This document shows, in pieces, positions 7,832 through 16,593 of a stretch of 20,401 nt of DNA (positions are counted from its first letter, which is position 1; each line of letters opens with the position of its first letter). Origin of the DNA: Clostridia bacterium. GTDB lineage: Bacteria > Bacillota_A > Clostridia > Oscillospirales > CAG-272. The position numbers and the translations under genes were made by a program. A model generated the notes under the pieces. It had not been told where the DNA came from. It made no database searches and was given only the letters and a program-made list of their open reading frames with translations. The stretch spans positions 1-20,401 of the forward strand of contig JAFQLN010000076.1 of assembly GCA_017414585.1 (NCBI GenBank), given 5' to 3'.

Positions 7832-9736
7832 TCAGAATGATACAAAAATTTCTTCTCCGGTCTTTCCTGCCGCCAGACACACACCGTTTTCGTCTTCGAT
7901 CACGGTTTCGTCCGCGTCAATCAGAATGGAGAACACTGTTCCGTGTGCGTGAATGCCGCGCAGATACACATGATCCAGTCCTGCGGGAAGGGTGGGTTTC
8001 AGCCGGCAGGAAGAAAGTCCCGTCGGCCTCATGTCACAGATCCCTTCCGTGATAACTTTGCAGAACAGCGCGGATTCGCCCGATAGCTGCCGCCGTCCGC
8101 CTTCCGGATAGGCTTCGACCGCATAGGGCACCCGTTCGCCGAGCAGACGGTTTGCACTGTAGCGCAGAAGCAGTTCCGACGCCCGTTCAGTATAGCCGGA
8201 AGCAAACAGTCCGCGCAGTCCGTAGAGGGTCGAGCGGTCCCAGATCGTTGGGCTGTCCTCGGATGTGAGCATACCGTCCGGTTTCATGAGGAAATCCGAA
8301 GTCAGTGCCTGTACTGTTCCCTGTGCACGGTCGTAAATGCCAACGCACAGGGGCATACAGATCCATGAACGGAACAGCTCGCATCCGTCGTGATAGCGGT
8401 AGGTGTGCATTCCGTGCAGGTCCGCGCCGAAGAAGGCTTCGATATTCCCGCGCAGTGCATCTGCCAGACGGTCGTATTTGTCCGCTTTCGCTGTGTTTCC
8501 AAAGTCCCTCTCGAGATCCGCCGCGCTTCTGTAACCGCCGTAAGCGAGCGTATTCGTGCAGAGGTTGTAGTCGCCGTGGGAGAAGCGTCCTTCCAGTTCG
8601 TCCGCATCGGAGAAAATCACACCGTCCGGACCGATCTTCCGTCTGCAGTATTCCGCACACCATTCGACAGCGGGAAGCAGTTCTTCGGCATATTCGCACT
8701 TTCCTGCTGCAAGCGCGAACCGTGACGCACCGTAGAGGTACATGGCGGCATCCCCGCGGTCTCCGGCACCGTCCCAGTAGTCGATGCCTTCCGCGATCAC
8801 GGACGACGGAATTCTTTCATAGCTGTCGCTCATGAACGGCATATACATCCGGTAAGCGTTCATGGATGCTTCCAGTAGGTCTTCGTCTCCGGTGTAGGCA
8901 AAGTACGGACCTGCGTATTCGACCTGGTCATTGCACCATGTTGCCGCGTAGTAGGAAAGTCCGCCGGGACCGTGGATAAGACCGTACATCGTATCGAACA
9001 CGCTCTCACCCGCACGCAGTTTTGCCAGACGGAACATGGTATCGAGCAGATCGTTTCCCGTATCGAGCTGCAGCGGCGCAGTCAGGCGTTCGACTTTGGT
9101 TCTGCGGTCGGCGAGTTCGCTTTCGTATATATCCGCCAGCGAGCCGAAATCGCGTTCCTCGTTTGCTGTTCTGCCGGTATAGGCGATGACATACGCGGTG
9201 GTTTCACCGGGAGCAAGAACGGCTTTCGGAGCGGTCACGGACACATCGAGGATATTGATCCCCATCGGCCCGCGCTTTTCGTCGATTTTATGGTCGGAGC
9301 AGGACAGTGCCAGTGTCACCTCATCACTGCCTCGGTTTTCTGCTGTCACGATTTCATAGACTGCGCGCAGTTCCGCGGAGGGGAAGCAGGTATGCGTAAC
9401 GGCGAGAGAATCAGCGGCAGTTTCCAGTGTGAGCACACCGTCGATCTGTGCGCGGACAAGGGTTTCACGCACCGCTTCTCCGTTCACGAGGAGTTTCGGC
9501 ACATCCGCTTCGGGGATTTCCATATGATAGGATGCGTGCGTATTATTCGGGCGCAGGCGCAGTGTCGGAAAGACGGGATGATGCGTGAGGACGAATCCGT
9601 TTTCGTCCATGCCGTAGCGCACCACATCCGCGCAGGAAAATCCCGCCATTTCGATGTCGTCGGTGTGCTTCTCACCGGCAGGCACGATCCATTCGATGCC
9701 GTTTTTCCCGGGGAGAATATTCCAGCGTTGTTTCAT
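7832..9736 (-). CDS. Six-hairpin glycosidase-like protein
   Basis: Probable carbohydrate-active protein of 634 aa with no signal peptide, so cytoplasmic. The N-terminal ~200 residues are beta-rich, with HASYHMEIPEADVPKLLVNG near 67-86. Residues ~225-545 look like an (alpha/alpha)6 barrel, with aromatic and acidic stretches such as SYYAATWCNDQVEYAGPYFA (261-280), AEGIDYWDGAGDRGDAAMYL (315-334) and SHGDYNLCTNTLAYGGYRSA (386-405). A C-terminal beta domain runs from about 565. This layout recalls GH78, GH65 and related six-hairpin enzymes, but I cannot assign a family. E316, D319, E541 and E553 are catalytic candidates only. The start is supported by AAGGAG 6-7 nt upstream. It sits between the alpha/beta hydrolase and EEP genes, so it may act on an imported oligosaccharide or glycoside. 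Confidence 0.72.
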   Translation of the reverse strand: MKQRWNILPGKNGIEWIVPAGEKHTDDIEMAGFSCADVVRYGMDENGFVLTHHPVFPTLRLRPNNTHASYHMEIPEADVPKLLVNGEAVRETLVRAQIDGVLTLETAADSLAVTHTCFPSAELRAVYEIVTAENRGSDEVTLALSCSDHKIDEKRGPMGINILDVSVTAPKAVLAPGETTAYVIAYTGRTANEERDFGSLADIYESELADRRTKVERLTAPLQLDTGNDLLDTMFRLAKLRAGESVFDTMYGLIHGPGGLSYYAATWCNDQVEYAGPYFAYTGDEDLLEASMNAYRMYMPFMSDSYERIPSSVIAEGIDYWDGAGDRGDAAMYLYGASRFALAAGKCEYAEELLPAVEWCAEYCRRKIGPDGVIFSDADELEGRFSHGDYNLCTNTLAYGGYRSAADLERDFGNTAKADKYDRLADALRGNIEAFFGADLHGMHTYRYHDGCELFRSWICMPLCVGIYDRAQGTVQALTSDFLMKPDGMLTSEDSPTIWDRSTLYGLRGLFASGYTERASELLLRYSANRLLGERVPYAVEAYPEGGRRQLSGESALFCKVITEGICDMRPTGLSSCRLKPTLPAGLDHVYLRGIHAHGTVFSILIDADETVIEDENGVCLAAGKTGEEIFVSF

Positions 9737-9800
9737 AAAAATCTCCTTTTATGTAATAACCATGTTCGGGTGTATCATGCAGAAATGCGGCAGTTCATAC

Positions 9801-10781
9801 TTATCGGATCGCAATCCCGGCTTTTCTGTACATTTCTTCCAGCGCGTCTGTGTATTTTTCCCGATCCTTTAAAAACGTCAGTCCGTGTCCGGCATTTTCC
9901 GACGAAACAAACCAGACGCGGTCATCGTTCTCAGGCATTGCCGCACGGCATTCCAGTGCCATGGCATACGGCACAAAGTCGTCCGCTTCGCCATGCGCAA
10001 TCAGCACGCACGGTCTGTCCGGTCTCTGCGCCAGCTTCTGCAAAGCCTCCACGGACGATGCGCCTTCCAGATCGTACTTTGCGAGGCACTTTACCCAGAA
10101 CTTCGCGCCGCAGTAAATCGGGAACGGGGGCAGGTGAAACCACTGGCGCAGCACCTTTTTGCAGATCGCCGCGGGCGTTGTATATCCGCAGTCCGCAATC
10201 ATCGCCTTGACGTTGTCCGGCAGATCGAGTCCCGCGCTCATCATAACCGTTGCGCCGCCCATGGAAACACCGTCGAAAATCACGGGCAGATTTTCCCACC
10301 GCGCTTTCGCGTACTGCGCCCAGCGGACGAGATCGTGCCGCTCTGTGACGCCGAAGCCGATATGACGCCCTTCGCTGTACCCATGTGCCCGGTGGTCAAT
10401 GAGAAGCATCGAGTATCCATAGGCATAAAACGGTTCGACTGCACAGGAGAAATCGAATATCGGATGGGAGCGGTAGCCGTGCACCATGATGATCAGCCCG
10501 ACCGGATTTTCGTTCTCAATCAGATGTGCGGACAGCTTCAGTCCGTCGTGCGATTGAATTTCCACAATTTCCTTTGTGTGCGAGCGGATGAATGCCTCCC
10601 CGCGGCGGACATTTGCTTTTTCTTCTTCCGTGAAGTAGTCCGGCGGGTTGAATTCTTCCTTCCAGTAATCTTTTTTCTTTTGCCGAACGATGGCAAAGCG
10701 GTACATATAATATCCGCCGCCGAACGTGACGAGAAGGAACACACACGCCAGAACAGCGAGGATGATCACAGCAACTTTCAT
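9801..10781 (-). CDS. Membrane-anchored alpha/beta hydrolase
   Basis: Serine hydrolase of the alpha/beta fold, 326 aa. A single N-terminal hydrophobic segment (about residues 3-28), followed by basic residues RQKKK, indicates a membrane anchor. The oxyanion region is MVHGYRSHP (99-107). Then come LLIDHRAHGYSEG (127-138), nucleophile elbow GVSMGG with S173, acid D267 in HGEADDFVP, and H299 in NAGHG, which completes the triad. The start at 10781 lies 1 nt after the ligA TGA, with AAGGA in the ligA tail as ribosome binding site, so the two genes are translationally linked. It resembles the clostridial YqkD/BEM46-like hydrolases of unknown substrate. A peptidase, esterase or thioesterase role is possible. 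Confidence 0.85.
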   Translation of the reverse strand: MKVAVIILAVLACVFLLVTFGGGYYMYRFAIVRQKKKDYWKEEFNPPDYFTEEEKANVRRGEAFIRSHTKEIVEIQSHDGLKLSAHLIENENPVGLIIMVHGYRSHPIFDFSCAVEPFYAYGYSMLLIDHRAHGYSEGRHIGFGVTERHDLVRWAQYAKARWENLPVIFDGVSMGGATVMMSAGLDLPDNVKAMIADCGYTTPAAICKKVLRQWFHLPPFPIYCGAKFWVKCLAKYDLEGASSVEALQKLAQRPDRPCVLIAHGEADDFVPYAMALECRAAMPENDDRVWFVSSENAGHGLTFLKDREKYTDALEEMYRKAGIAIR

Positions 10782-10782
10782 A

Positions 10783-12864
<2,082 letters not shown>

Positions 12865-12896
12865 TCACCGTTTTCGTATGTGGTTTCTTTGGATGT

Positions 12897-12925
12897 ATTG
12901 TACCATATTTTCTCCGCAAAATCAA
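12897..12925 (-). promoter_or_regulatory. Sigma-A promoter for the ligA operon
   Basis: On the minus strand, TTGATT (12925-12920) and TACAAT (12902-12897) are separated by exactly 17 bp. Transcription would start near 12890, giving a leader of about 30 nt before the ligA ATG. Confidence 0.75.
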
Positions 12926-12950
12926 GAAAACTGCTGTGTCTTCTCACGGC

Positions 12951-13216
12951 AACAGCATTTACTTTTATATAAAAATTTGAAGTTGATGCATAGGTGACGG
13001 AAATATCCAAAAACCGGTAGGGGAGGGGCTTGCTCCTCCCGCCGAACGATTTGGATAAACCGTATTTTATGATCTTTACGGACGATTTGTTTATAAAATC
13101 ATGTGCGTACCGGATTCTTTCACGGGAGGAGACAAGCCCCTCCCCTACTTGGAAACGATCGTATATCTTCTGAAACATCGTCAACTTCAAATTTTATTTC
13201 CATAACAAATGCTGTT
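12951..13216. mobile_element. MITE-like non-coding inverted-repeat element
   Basis: Nested inverted repeats span 266 bp. The outer arms are AACAGCATTT (12951-12960) and AAATGCTGTT (13207-13216). The second arms are a 17-mer starting AAAATTTGAAGTTGA (12972-12988) against 13179-13195, with one mismatch. The inner arms start GTAGGGGAGGGGCTTG (13017-13041) against 13123-13148, differing by one indel. A local hairpin GGGAGGGGC-TT-GCTCCTCCC (13021-13040) lies inside. No transposase is encoded and no clear target-site duplication is visible. The overlapping minus-strand frame (13190-12855) is probably an artefact. The element lies between the divergent ligA and iorA promoters. The call rests on symmetry alone. 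Confidence 0.55.
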
Positions 13217-13255
13217 CTGTGCGCATCTTCTTCCATACAATTTACAATCCATCCA

Positions 13256-13285
13256 TTGACTGCGGGGTATCTTTTATAGTATAAT
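13256..13285 (+). promoter_or_regulatory. Sigma-A promoter for iorA
   Basis: TTGACT (13256-13261) and a perfect TATAAT (13280-13285) are separated by 18 bp, giving a start near 13292 and a leader of about 55 nt. The leader can fold a small imperfect hairpin, GTTCCGC against GCGGGAAC (13306-13325), just before the ribosome binding site. Confidence 0.8.
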
Positions 13286-13346
13286 GTAGTATTAACAGAA
13301 ATCTTGTTCCGCATACCAGCGGGAACTCCCCCTGAAAGGAATCCAT

Positions 13347-15068
13347 ATGAAAACATTATTACTCGGAAACGAGAGTGTTGCGCGCGGTCTGTACGAAGCC
13401 GGCGTGAAATTCATCTCGAGCTATCCCGGAACTCCCTCCACGGAGATCACCGAAAATACCGCCAATTATCCCGAAATGTACTCCGAATGGGCACCGAACG
13501 AAAAGGTCGCATTTGAAGCGGCTCTCGGTGCGGCAGTCGGCGGCGGACGTGCCTTCTGCGGCATGAAGCACGTCGGTCTGAACGTCGCGGCTGACCCGCT
13601 GTTCGTTGCAGGCTACACCGGCATCGACGGCGGTATGGTGATCGGCGTTGCGGACGACCCGGGTATGCACTCCTCCCAGAACGAACAGGACAGCCGTCAT
13701 TACGCCATCGCCGCAAAGCTGCCCATGGTCGAACCGGCGAACTCCGCGGAATGCCGTGACTACGTGAAAATCGCGTACGATCTCTCCGAACAGTTCGATA
13801 CACCCGTCATTCTCCGCCTGACCACCCGTGTAAGCCACAGCCGCTCTCCGGTTGAACTGGGCGAACGCACCGAACACGAAATCAAGGCATACGAAAAGAA
13901 TCCCGCGAAGTATGTTATGATGCCCGCAAACGCGAAAAAGCGTCACGTTGTGGTCGAAGAACACCTCGCCGCTCTTGCCGAATATGCGGAAAGCTGCCCG
14001 CTGAACACCATCGAAGACAACGGTACGGAAATCGGCATCATCACCGCAGGCAACTGCTACAACTACGCGAAGGAAGCCTTTGGCAAGAACGCATCCTACT
14101 TCAAGCTGGGTCTGCTCAATCCCCTTCCGAAGCAGGCAATCCTCGATTTCGCAGCAAAATACGAAACCATCATCGTCATCGAAGAACTCGATCCCGTCAT
14201 CGAAAACCACTGCAGAACCCTCGGTCTCAGCGTCATCGGCAAGGATGTACTTCCCCTCTGCGGCGAATACTCCGAAGAACTGCTCAAAGAAAAGCTCCTC
14301 GGCATCGAACCGGATTACTGCGAAATCGGCGACCCGATCCCGATGCGCCCGCCGGTACTCTGCCCCGGATGTCCCCACAGAGGCGTCTTCTACACGCTCT
14401 CCAAGCTGAAGCTGCGCGTTTCCGGCGACATCGGCTGCTACACGCTCGGTGCGGTTGCTCCCCTGAACGCCATCGACTCCGTTTACTGCATGGGCGCGTC
14501 GATTTCCTCCCTCCACGGTACCTGCAAAGTCCGCGGCGAAGAAGATAAGTACGTTTCCGTCATCGGCGACTCCACCTTCATGCACAGCGGTCTGACCGGA
14601 CTTGTGAACGTCGTATACAACGGCGGCAACACCACCACCCTGATTCTCGACAACAGCATCACGGGCATGACCGGACATCAGGAAAATCCCCTGACCGGCA
14701 AGACCCTCATGGGCACGCCCGCGCCGAATCTGTGTCTCGAAGACATCTGCGCATCCCTCGGCGTATCGAGAGATCACATCCGCGCCGTTGACCCGAACGA
14801 TCTCAAGGCTCTCGAAGCTGTCATCAAGGAAGAAACCGCGGCTCCGTGTGCTTCCGTTATCATCTGCCGCCGCCCCTGCGCTCTGCTGAAATCCGTCAAG
14901 AAGAACCCGCCGCTCAAGGTGGATACGGATAAATGCGTCGGCTGCAAGTCCTGCATGAAGATCGGCTGCCCGTGCATCTCCATCGTCGAAAAGAAAGCTG
15001 TCATCGACCAAACCATGTGCGTCGGCTGCGGACTCTGCTCGCAGATGTGCAAACTTGGCGCGCTTTAA
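13347..15068 (+). CDS. iorA: Indolepyruvate:ferredoxin oxidoreductase, alpha subunit
   Basis: Thiamine-diphosphate and iron-sulfur enzyme that, with IorB, oxidatively decarboxylates aryl pyruvates from Trp, Phe and Tyr to aryl acyl-CoA while reducing ferredoxin, in fermentative amino-acid catabolism. At 573 aa it is slightly shorter than many homologues. The N-terminal pyrimidine-binding domain shows SSYPGTPSTEI (24-34) and FCGMKHVGLNVAADP (70-84). The TPP domain has CPGCPHRG, SGDIGCYTLG and GDSTFMHSG. Two C-terminal [4Fe-4S] motifs are complete: C530-x2-C533-x2-C536-x4-C541 and C558-x2-C561-x2-C564-x3-C568. AAAGGA stands 6 nt before the ATG. Transcribed from its own promoter and followed, after an unusually long spacer, by iorB. 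Confidence 0.96.
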   Translation: MKTLLLGNESVARGLYEAGVKFISSYPGTPSTEITENTANYPEMYSEWAPNEKVAFEAALGAAVGGGRAFCGMKHVGLNVAADPLFVAGYTGIDGGMVIGVADDPGMHSSQNEQDSRHYAIAAKLPMVEPANSAECRDYVKIAYDLSEQFDTPVILRLTTRVSHSRSPVELGERTEHEIKAYEKNPAKYVMMPANAKKRHVVVEEHLAALAEYAESCPLNTIEDNGTEIGIITAGNCYNYAKEAFGKNASYFKLGLLNPLPKQAILDFAAKYETIIVIEELDPVIENHCRTLGLSVIGKDVLPLCGEYSEELLKEKLLGIEPDYCEIGDPIPMRPPVLCPGCPHRGVFYTLSKLKLRVSGDIGCYTLGAVAPLNAIDSVYCMGASISSLHGTCKVRGEEDKYVSVIGDSTFMHSGLTGLVNVVYNGGNTTTLILDNSITGMTGHQENPLTGKTLMGTPAPNLCLEDICASLGVSRDHIRAVDPNDLKALEAVIKEETAAPCASVIICRRPCALLKSVKKNPPLKVDTDKCVGCKSCMKIGCPCISIVEKKAVIDQTMCVGCGLCSQMCKLGAL

Positions 15069-15218
15069 ACTGCTCTACCGTACGAAATCACGGTATTCTC
15101 TACGTAGCTGGCGAGGTCACGAGCTCGCTCCACCATACTCTGAGGGCTTGAACCCCCAATATGGCTGCGCACCAAATCTGCACCGGTCGTGACGGCGCCG
15201 CACCCATCACTTTTATAC

Positions 15219-15271
15219 CCCGTATAAAAGTTCTTTGCGGAGCTTTCTTTCAAGAAAGCGACCGTCTCCCC
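15219..15271 (+). repeat. Hairpin repeat copy C, in the iorA-iorB spacer
   Basis: GTATAAAAGTTCTTTG is followed by hairpin GCTTTCTT-TC-AAGAAAGC (15242-15259) and a CTCCCC tail. This is the same order of blocks as copies A and B, with a TC centre in all three hairpins but changed, still-paired stem bases. It is the most diverged copy and lacks the G-run paired to the C-run. Confidence 0.5.
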
Positions 15272-15274
15272 TCC

Positions 15275-15289
15275 CGTACAATTTGTACG
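15275..15289. promoter_or_regulatory. Palindrome upstream of iorB
   Basis: CGTACAA and TTGTACG flank a single T, giving a 15-bp operator-like site 33 bp before the iorB ATG. No clear -35/-10 pair accompanies it, so it could instead be a small RNA hairpin. Confidence 0.35.
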
Positions 15290-15322
15290 ACTCAATCTCT
15301 GTAGCAAAGGAAGATTACATAT

Positions 15323-15904
15323 ATGTCTAAGAATATTATGATCGTCGGCGTAGGCGGACAGGGTTCCCTTCTCGCGTCGAAGATTCTCGGCAAGGCTGCG
15401 ATGGATTCCGGACTGGACGTAAAGGTTTCCGAAGTACACGGTATGTCCCAGCGCGGCGGCTCGGTTGTTACCTATGTCCGTTTCGGTGAAGAAGTCTATT
15501 CCCCCGTTATCGGCAAGGGGGATGCTGACGTGATCCTCAGCTTTGAGCTTCTGGAAGCGGCACGCTGGCTCCCGAATCTCAAGAACGGCGGCACCATCGT
15601 CACCTCTACCCAGCAGATCAATCCCATGCCCGTCATCACCGGCGCGGCTGTATATCCGTCCGAAATCATCTCCGATATGAAGACGCTCGGCGTGGATGTC
15701 CGTGCTTTCGATGCACAGGCAATCGCTGAAGAAGCCGGCAACGCCAAAGCATCCAATGTCGCTCTCATCGGTCTCGCGGCTGATGTCCTCGGCTTCGATC
15801 ACCAGGTTCTGCGCGATGCTGTTGCTGCCTGCGTTCCCGCCAAGGCACTTGAAGTCAACCTCAAGGCGTTTGATCTCGGCGCACAGAAAATCGCTGAAAT
15901 GTAA
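15323..15904 (+). CDS. iorB: Indolepyruvate:ferredoxin oxidoreductase, beta subunit
   Basis: Gamma-type subunit of the 2-oxoacid:ferredoxin oxidoreductase family, 193 aa, partner of IorA. It starts with the glycine-rich GVGGQGSLLASKILG (about residues 9-23), then VSEVHGMSQRGGSVVTYVRFG (about 35-55), the signature of the family, and ends with NVALIGLAADVLG, where the CoA-binding side of the complex is expected. The length is typical. AAAGGAAG precedes the ATG but with a long spacing of about 11 nt, so translation may be weaker than for iorA. The 254-bp gap from iorA is unusual, since these genes normally abut. A hairpin follows the stop. Confidence 0.95.
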   Translation: MSKNIMIVGVGGQGSLLASKILGKAAMDSGLDVKVSEVHGMSQRGGSVVTYVRFGEEVYSPVIGKGDADVILSFELLEAARWLPNLKNGGTIVTSTQQINPMPVITGAAVYPSEIISDMKTLGVDVRAFDAQAIAEEAGNAKASNVALIGLAADVLGFDHQVLRDAVAACVPAKALEVNLKAFDLGAQKIAEM

Positions 15905-15913
15905 AAACCTCCC

Positions 15914-15951
15914 CCGCCGGATTTTCCCGCACGATCAGGAATCTCCGGCGG
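15914..15951 (+). terminator. Probable weak terminator after iorB
   Basis: CCGCCGGA (15914-15921) and TCCGGCGG (15944-15951) form a perfect 8-bp stem, extendable inside by TTCC/GGAA. The following bases are T- and C-rich rather than a clean T-run, so termination may be partial and the next gene may be reached by read-through. Confidence 0.5.
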
Positions 15952-15980
15952 TTCATTCCCGTTTTCTCCGATTCTATATT
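15952..15980 (+). promoter_or_regulatory. Possible weak promoter for the mnmM-like gene
   Basis: TTCATT (15952-15957) and TATATT (15975-15980) are 17 bp apart. The -10 is acceptable but the -35 matches the consensus at only three positions. Listed because it directly follows the hairpin and precedes the gene. Confidence 0.3.
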
Positions 15981-16002
15981 TCCTTTTGAAAGGCTTGCAG
16001 CA

Positions 16003-16563
16003 TTGGTGGACTTACTCAGTTTACAGAAAAAATTCATCCTCGCCCACCTGAAAGAAGGCGATACCGCCGTGGATTTCACGATGGGCAACGGATACGATAC
16101 CGTTTTCCTCTCCCAGACCGTTGGTCCGACCGGTTCGGTCTATGCGTTTGATATTCAGCCGGACGCGCTCCTCTCCACGGAGAAAAACCTGCGCAAAAAT
16201 AACTGCCCCGACAACTGGCAGCTCATCTGCGCATCGCATCACCGCGCACCCGAATTCATACATACCCCCATCAAAGCCGGTATGTTCAACCTCGGATACC
16301 TCCCCGGCGCCGGGCGCAAGCAGGTCACAACCATGCGCTCCACGACCCTTCCGGCTGTCGAAAATGCACTTGCAATGCTCGGTGAGGACGCCGTTCTTCT
16401 GGTAGCCGTTTATCCCGGTCATCCCGAAGGCGCTGCGGAAGGCGAGGAACTTTGCAGATACTTCAGCGAAATCTCCCGCTTCAAGTACAGCATTGCGCAG
16501 TTTCGGATGCTCAACTCTCCCGAAAGCCCGTTTTTCATCGTCATTGAAACCAAAGCAAACTGA
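16003..16563 (+). CDS. mnmM: MnmM/YtqB-like tRNA methyltransferase
   Basis: Class I SAM-dependent methyltransferase of the family once called 'putative rRNA methylase' (YtqB), now linked to the final methylation of 5-methylaminomethyl-2-thiouridine in the tRNA wobble position of Gram-positive bacteria. 186 aa, the usual size. Motif I is DFTMGNGYDTVFL (about 24-36), the acidic strand end is AFDIQ, and the family hallmark FNLGYLPGAGRKQVTTMRST covers about residues 95-114, followed by VAVYPGHPEG. Start: TTG at 16003 lies 9 nt after GAAAGG; GTG at 16006 is an alternative that would remove one residue. The next gene starts 30 bp on, probably in the same transcript. The MnmM role is inferred from family resemblance. 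Confidence 0.82.
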   Translation: MVDLLSLQKKFILAHLKEGDTAVDFTMGNGYDTVFLSQTVGPTGSVYAFDIQPDALLSTEKNLRKNNCPDNWQLICASHHRAPEFIHTPIKAGMFNLGYLPGAGRKQVTTMRSTTLPAVENALAMLGEDAVLLVAVYPGHPEGAAEGEELCRYFSEISRFKYSIAQFRMLNSPESPFFIVIETKAN

Positions 16564-16593
16564 CCCTGTCATCCAGTCGAAAGGAGGGATCCC

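Larger units (their letters stand above)
15069..15322 (+). other. Hairpin-rich spacer between iorA and iorB
   Basis: 254 bp without a gene. Successive short hairpins can be drawn: TACCGT/ACGGTA (15076-15095), GCGAG/CTCGC (15111-15128), ACTTTTATAC/GTATAAAAGT (15209-15231), GCTTTCTT/AAGAAAGC (15242-15259) and CGTACAA/TTGTACG (15275-15289). The second half is a copy of the repeat also found at 2494-2550 and 19449-19510. The stretch around 15141-15180 superficially resembles a tRNA T-arm but does not fold as a tRNA. The spacer may be inserted repeats or a structured leader for iorB. Confidence 0.55.

Noticed and set aside
8972..10210. 412-codon plus-strand open frame across the glycosidase-like and hydrolase genes
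   Set aside because: Antisense to two well-supported genes with good ribosome binding sites; no domain visible.
13359..15011. 550-codon open frame antisense to iorA
   Set aside because: Shadow of the iorA coding strand; the low-complexity Asp/Gly/Val/Phe composition is typical of antisense reading of GC-rich genes.
15136..15180. Possible tRNA fragment in the iorA-iorB spacer (GGGTTCAAGCCC-like on the minus strand)
   Set aside because: The T-arm-like piece pairs poorly, no acceptor stem or anticodon arm can be formed around it, and no CCA end is in the right place.
15065..15802. 245-codon minus-strand frame across the iorA-iorB spacer and iorB
   Set aside because: Antisense to iorB, and its C-terminal part is only the hairpin-rich spacer.
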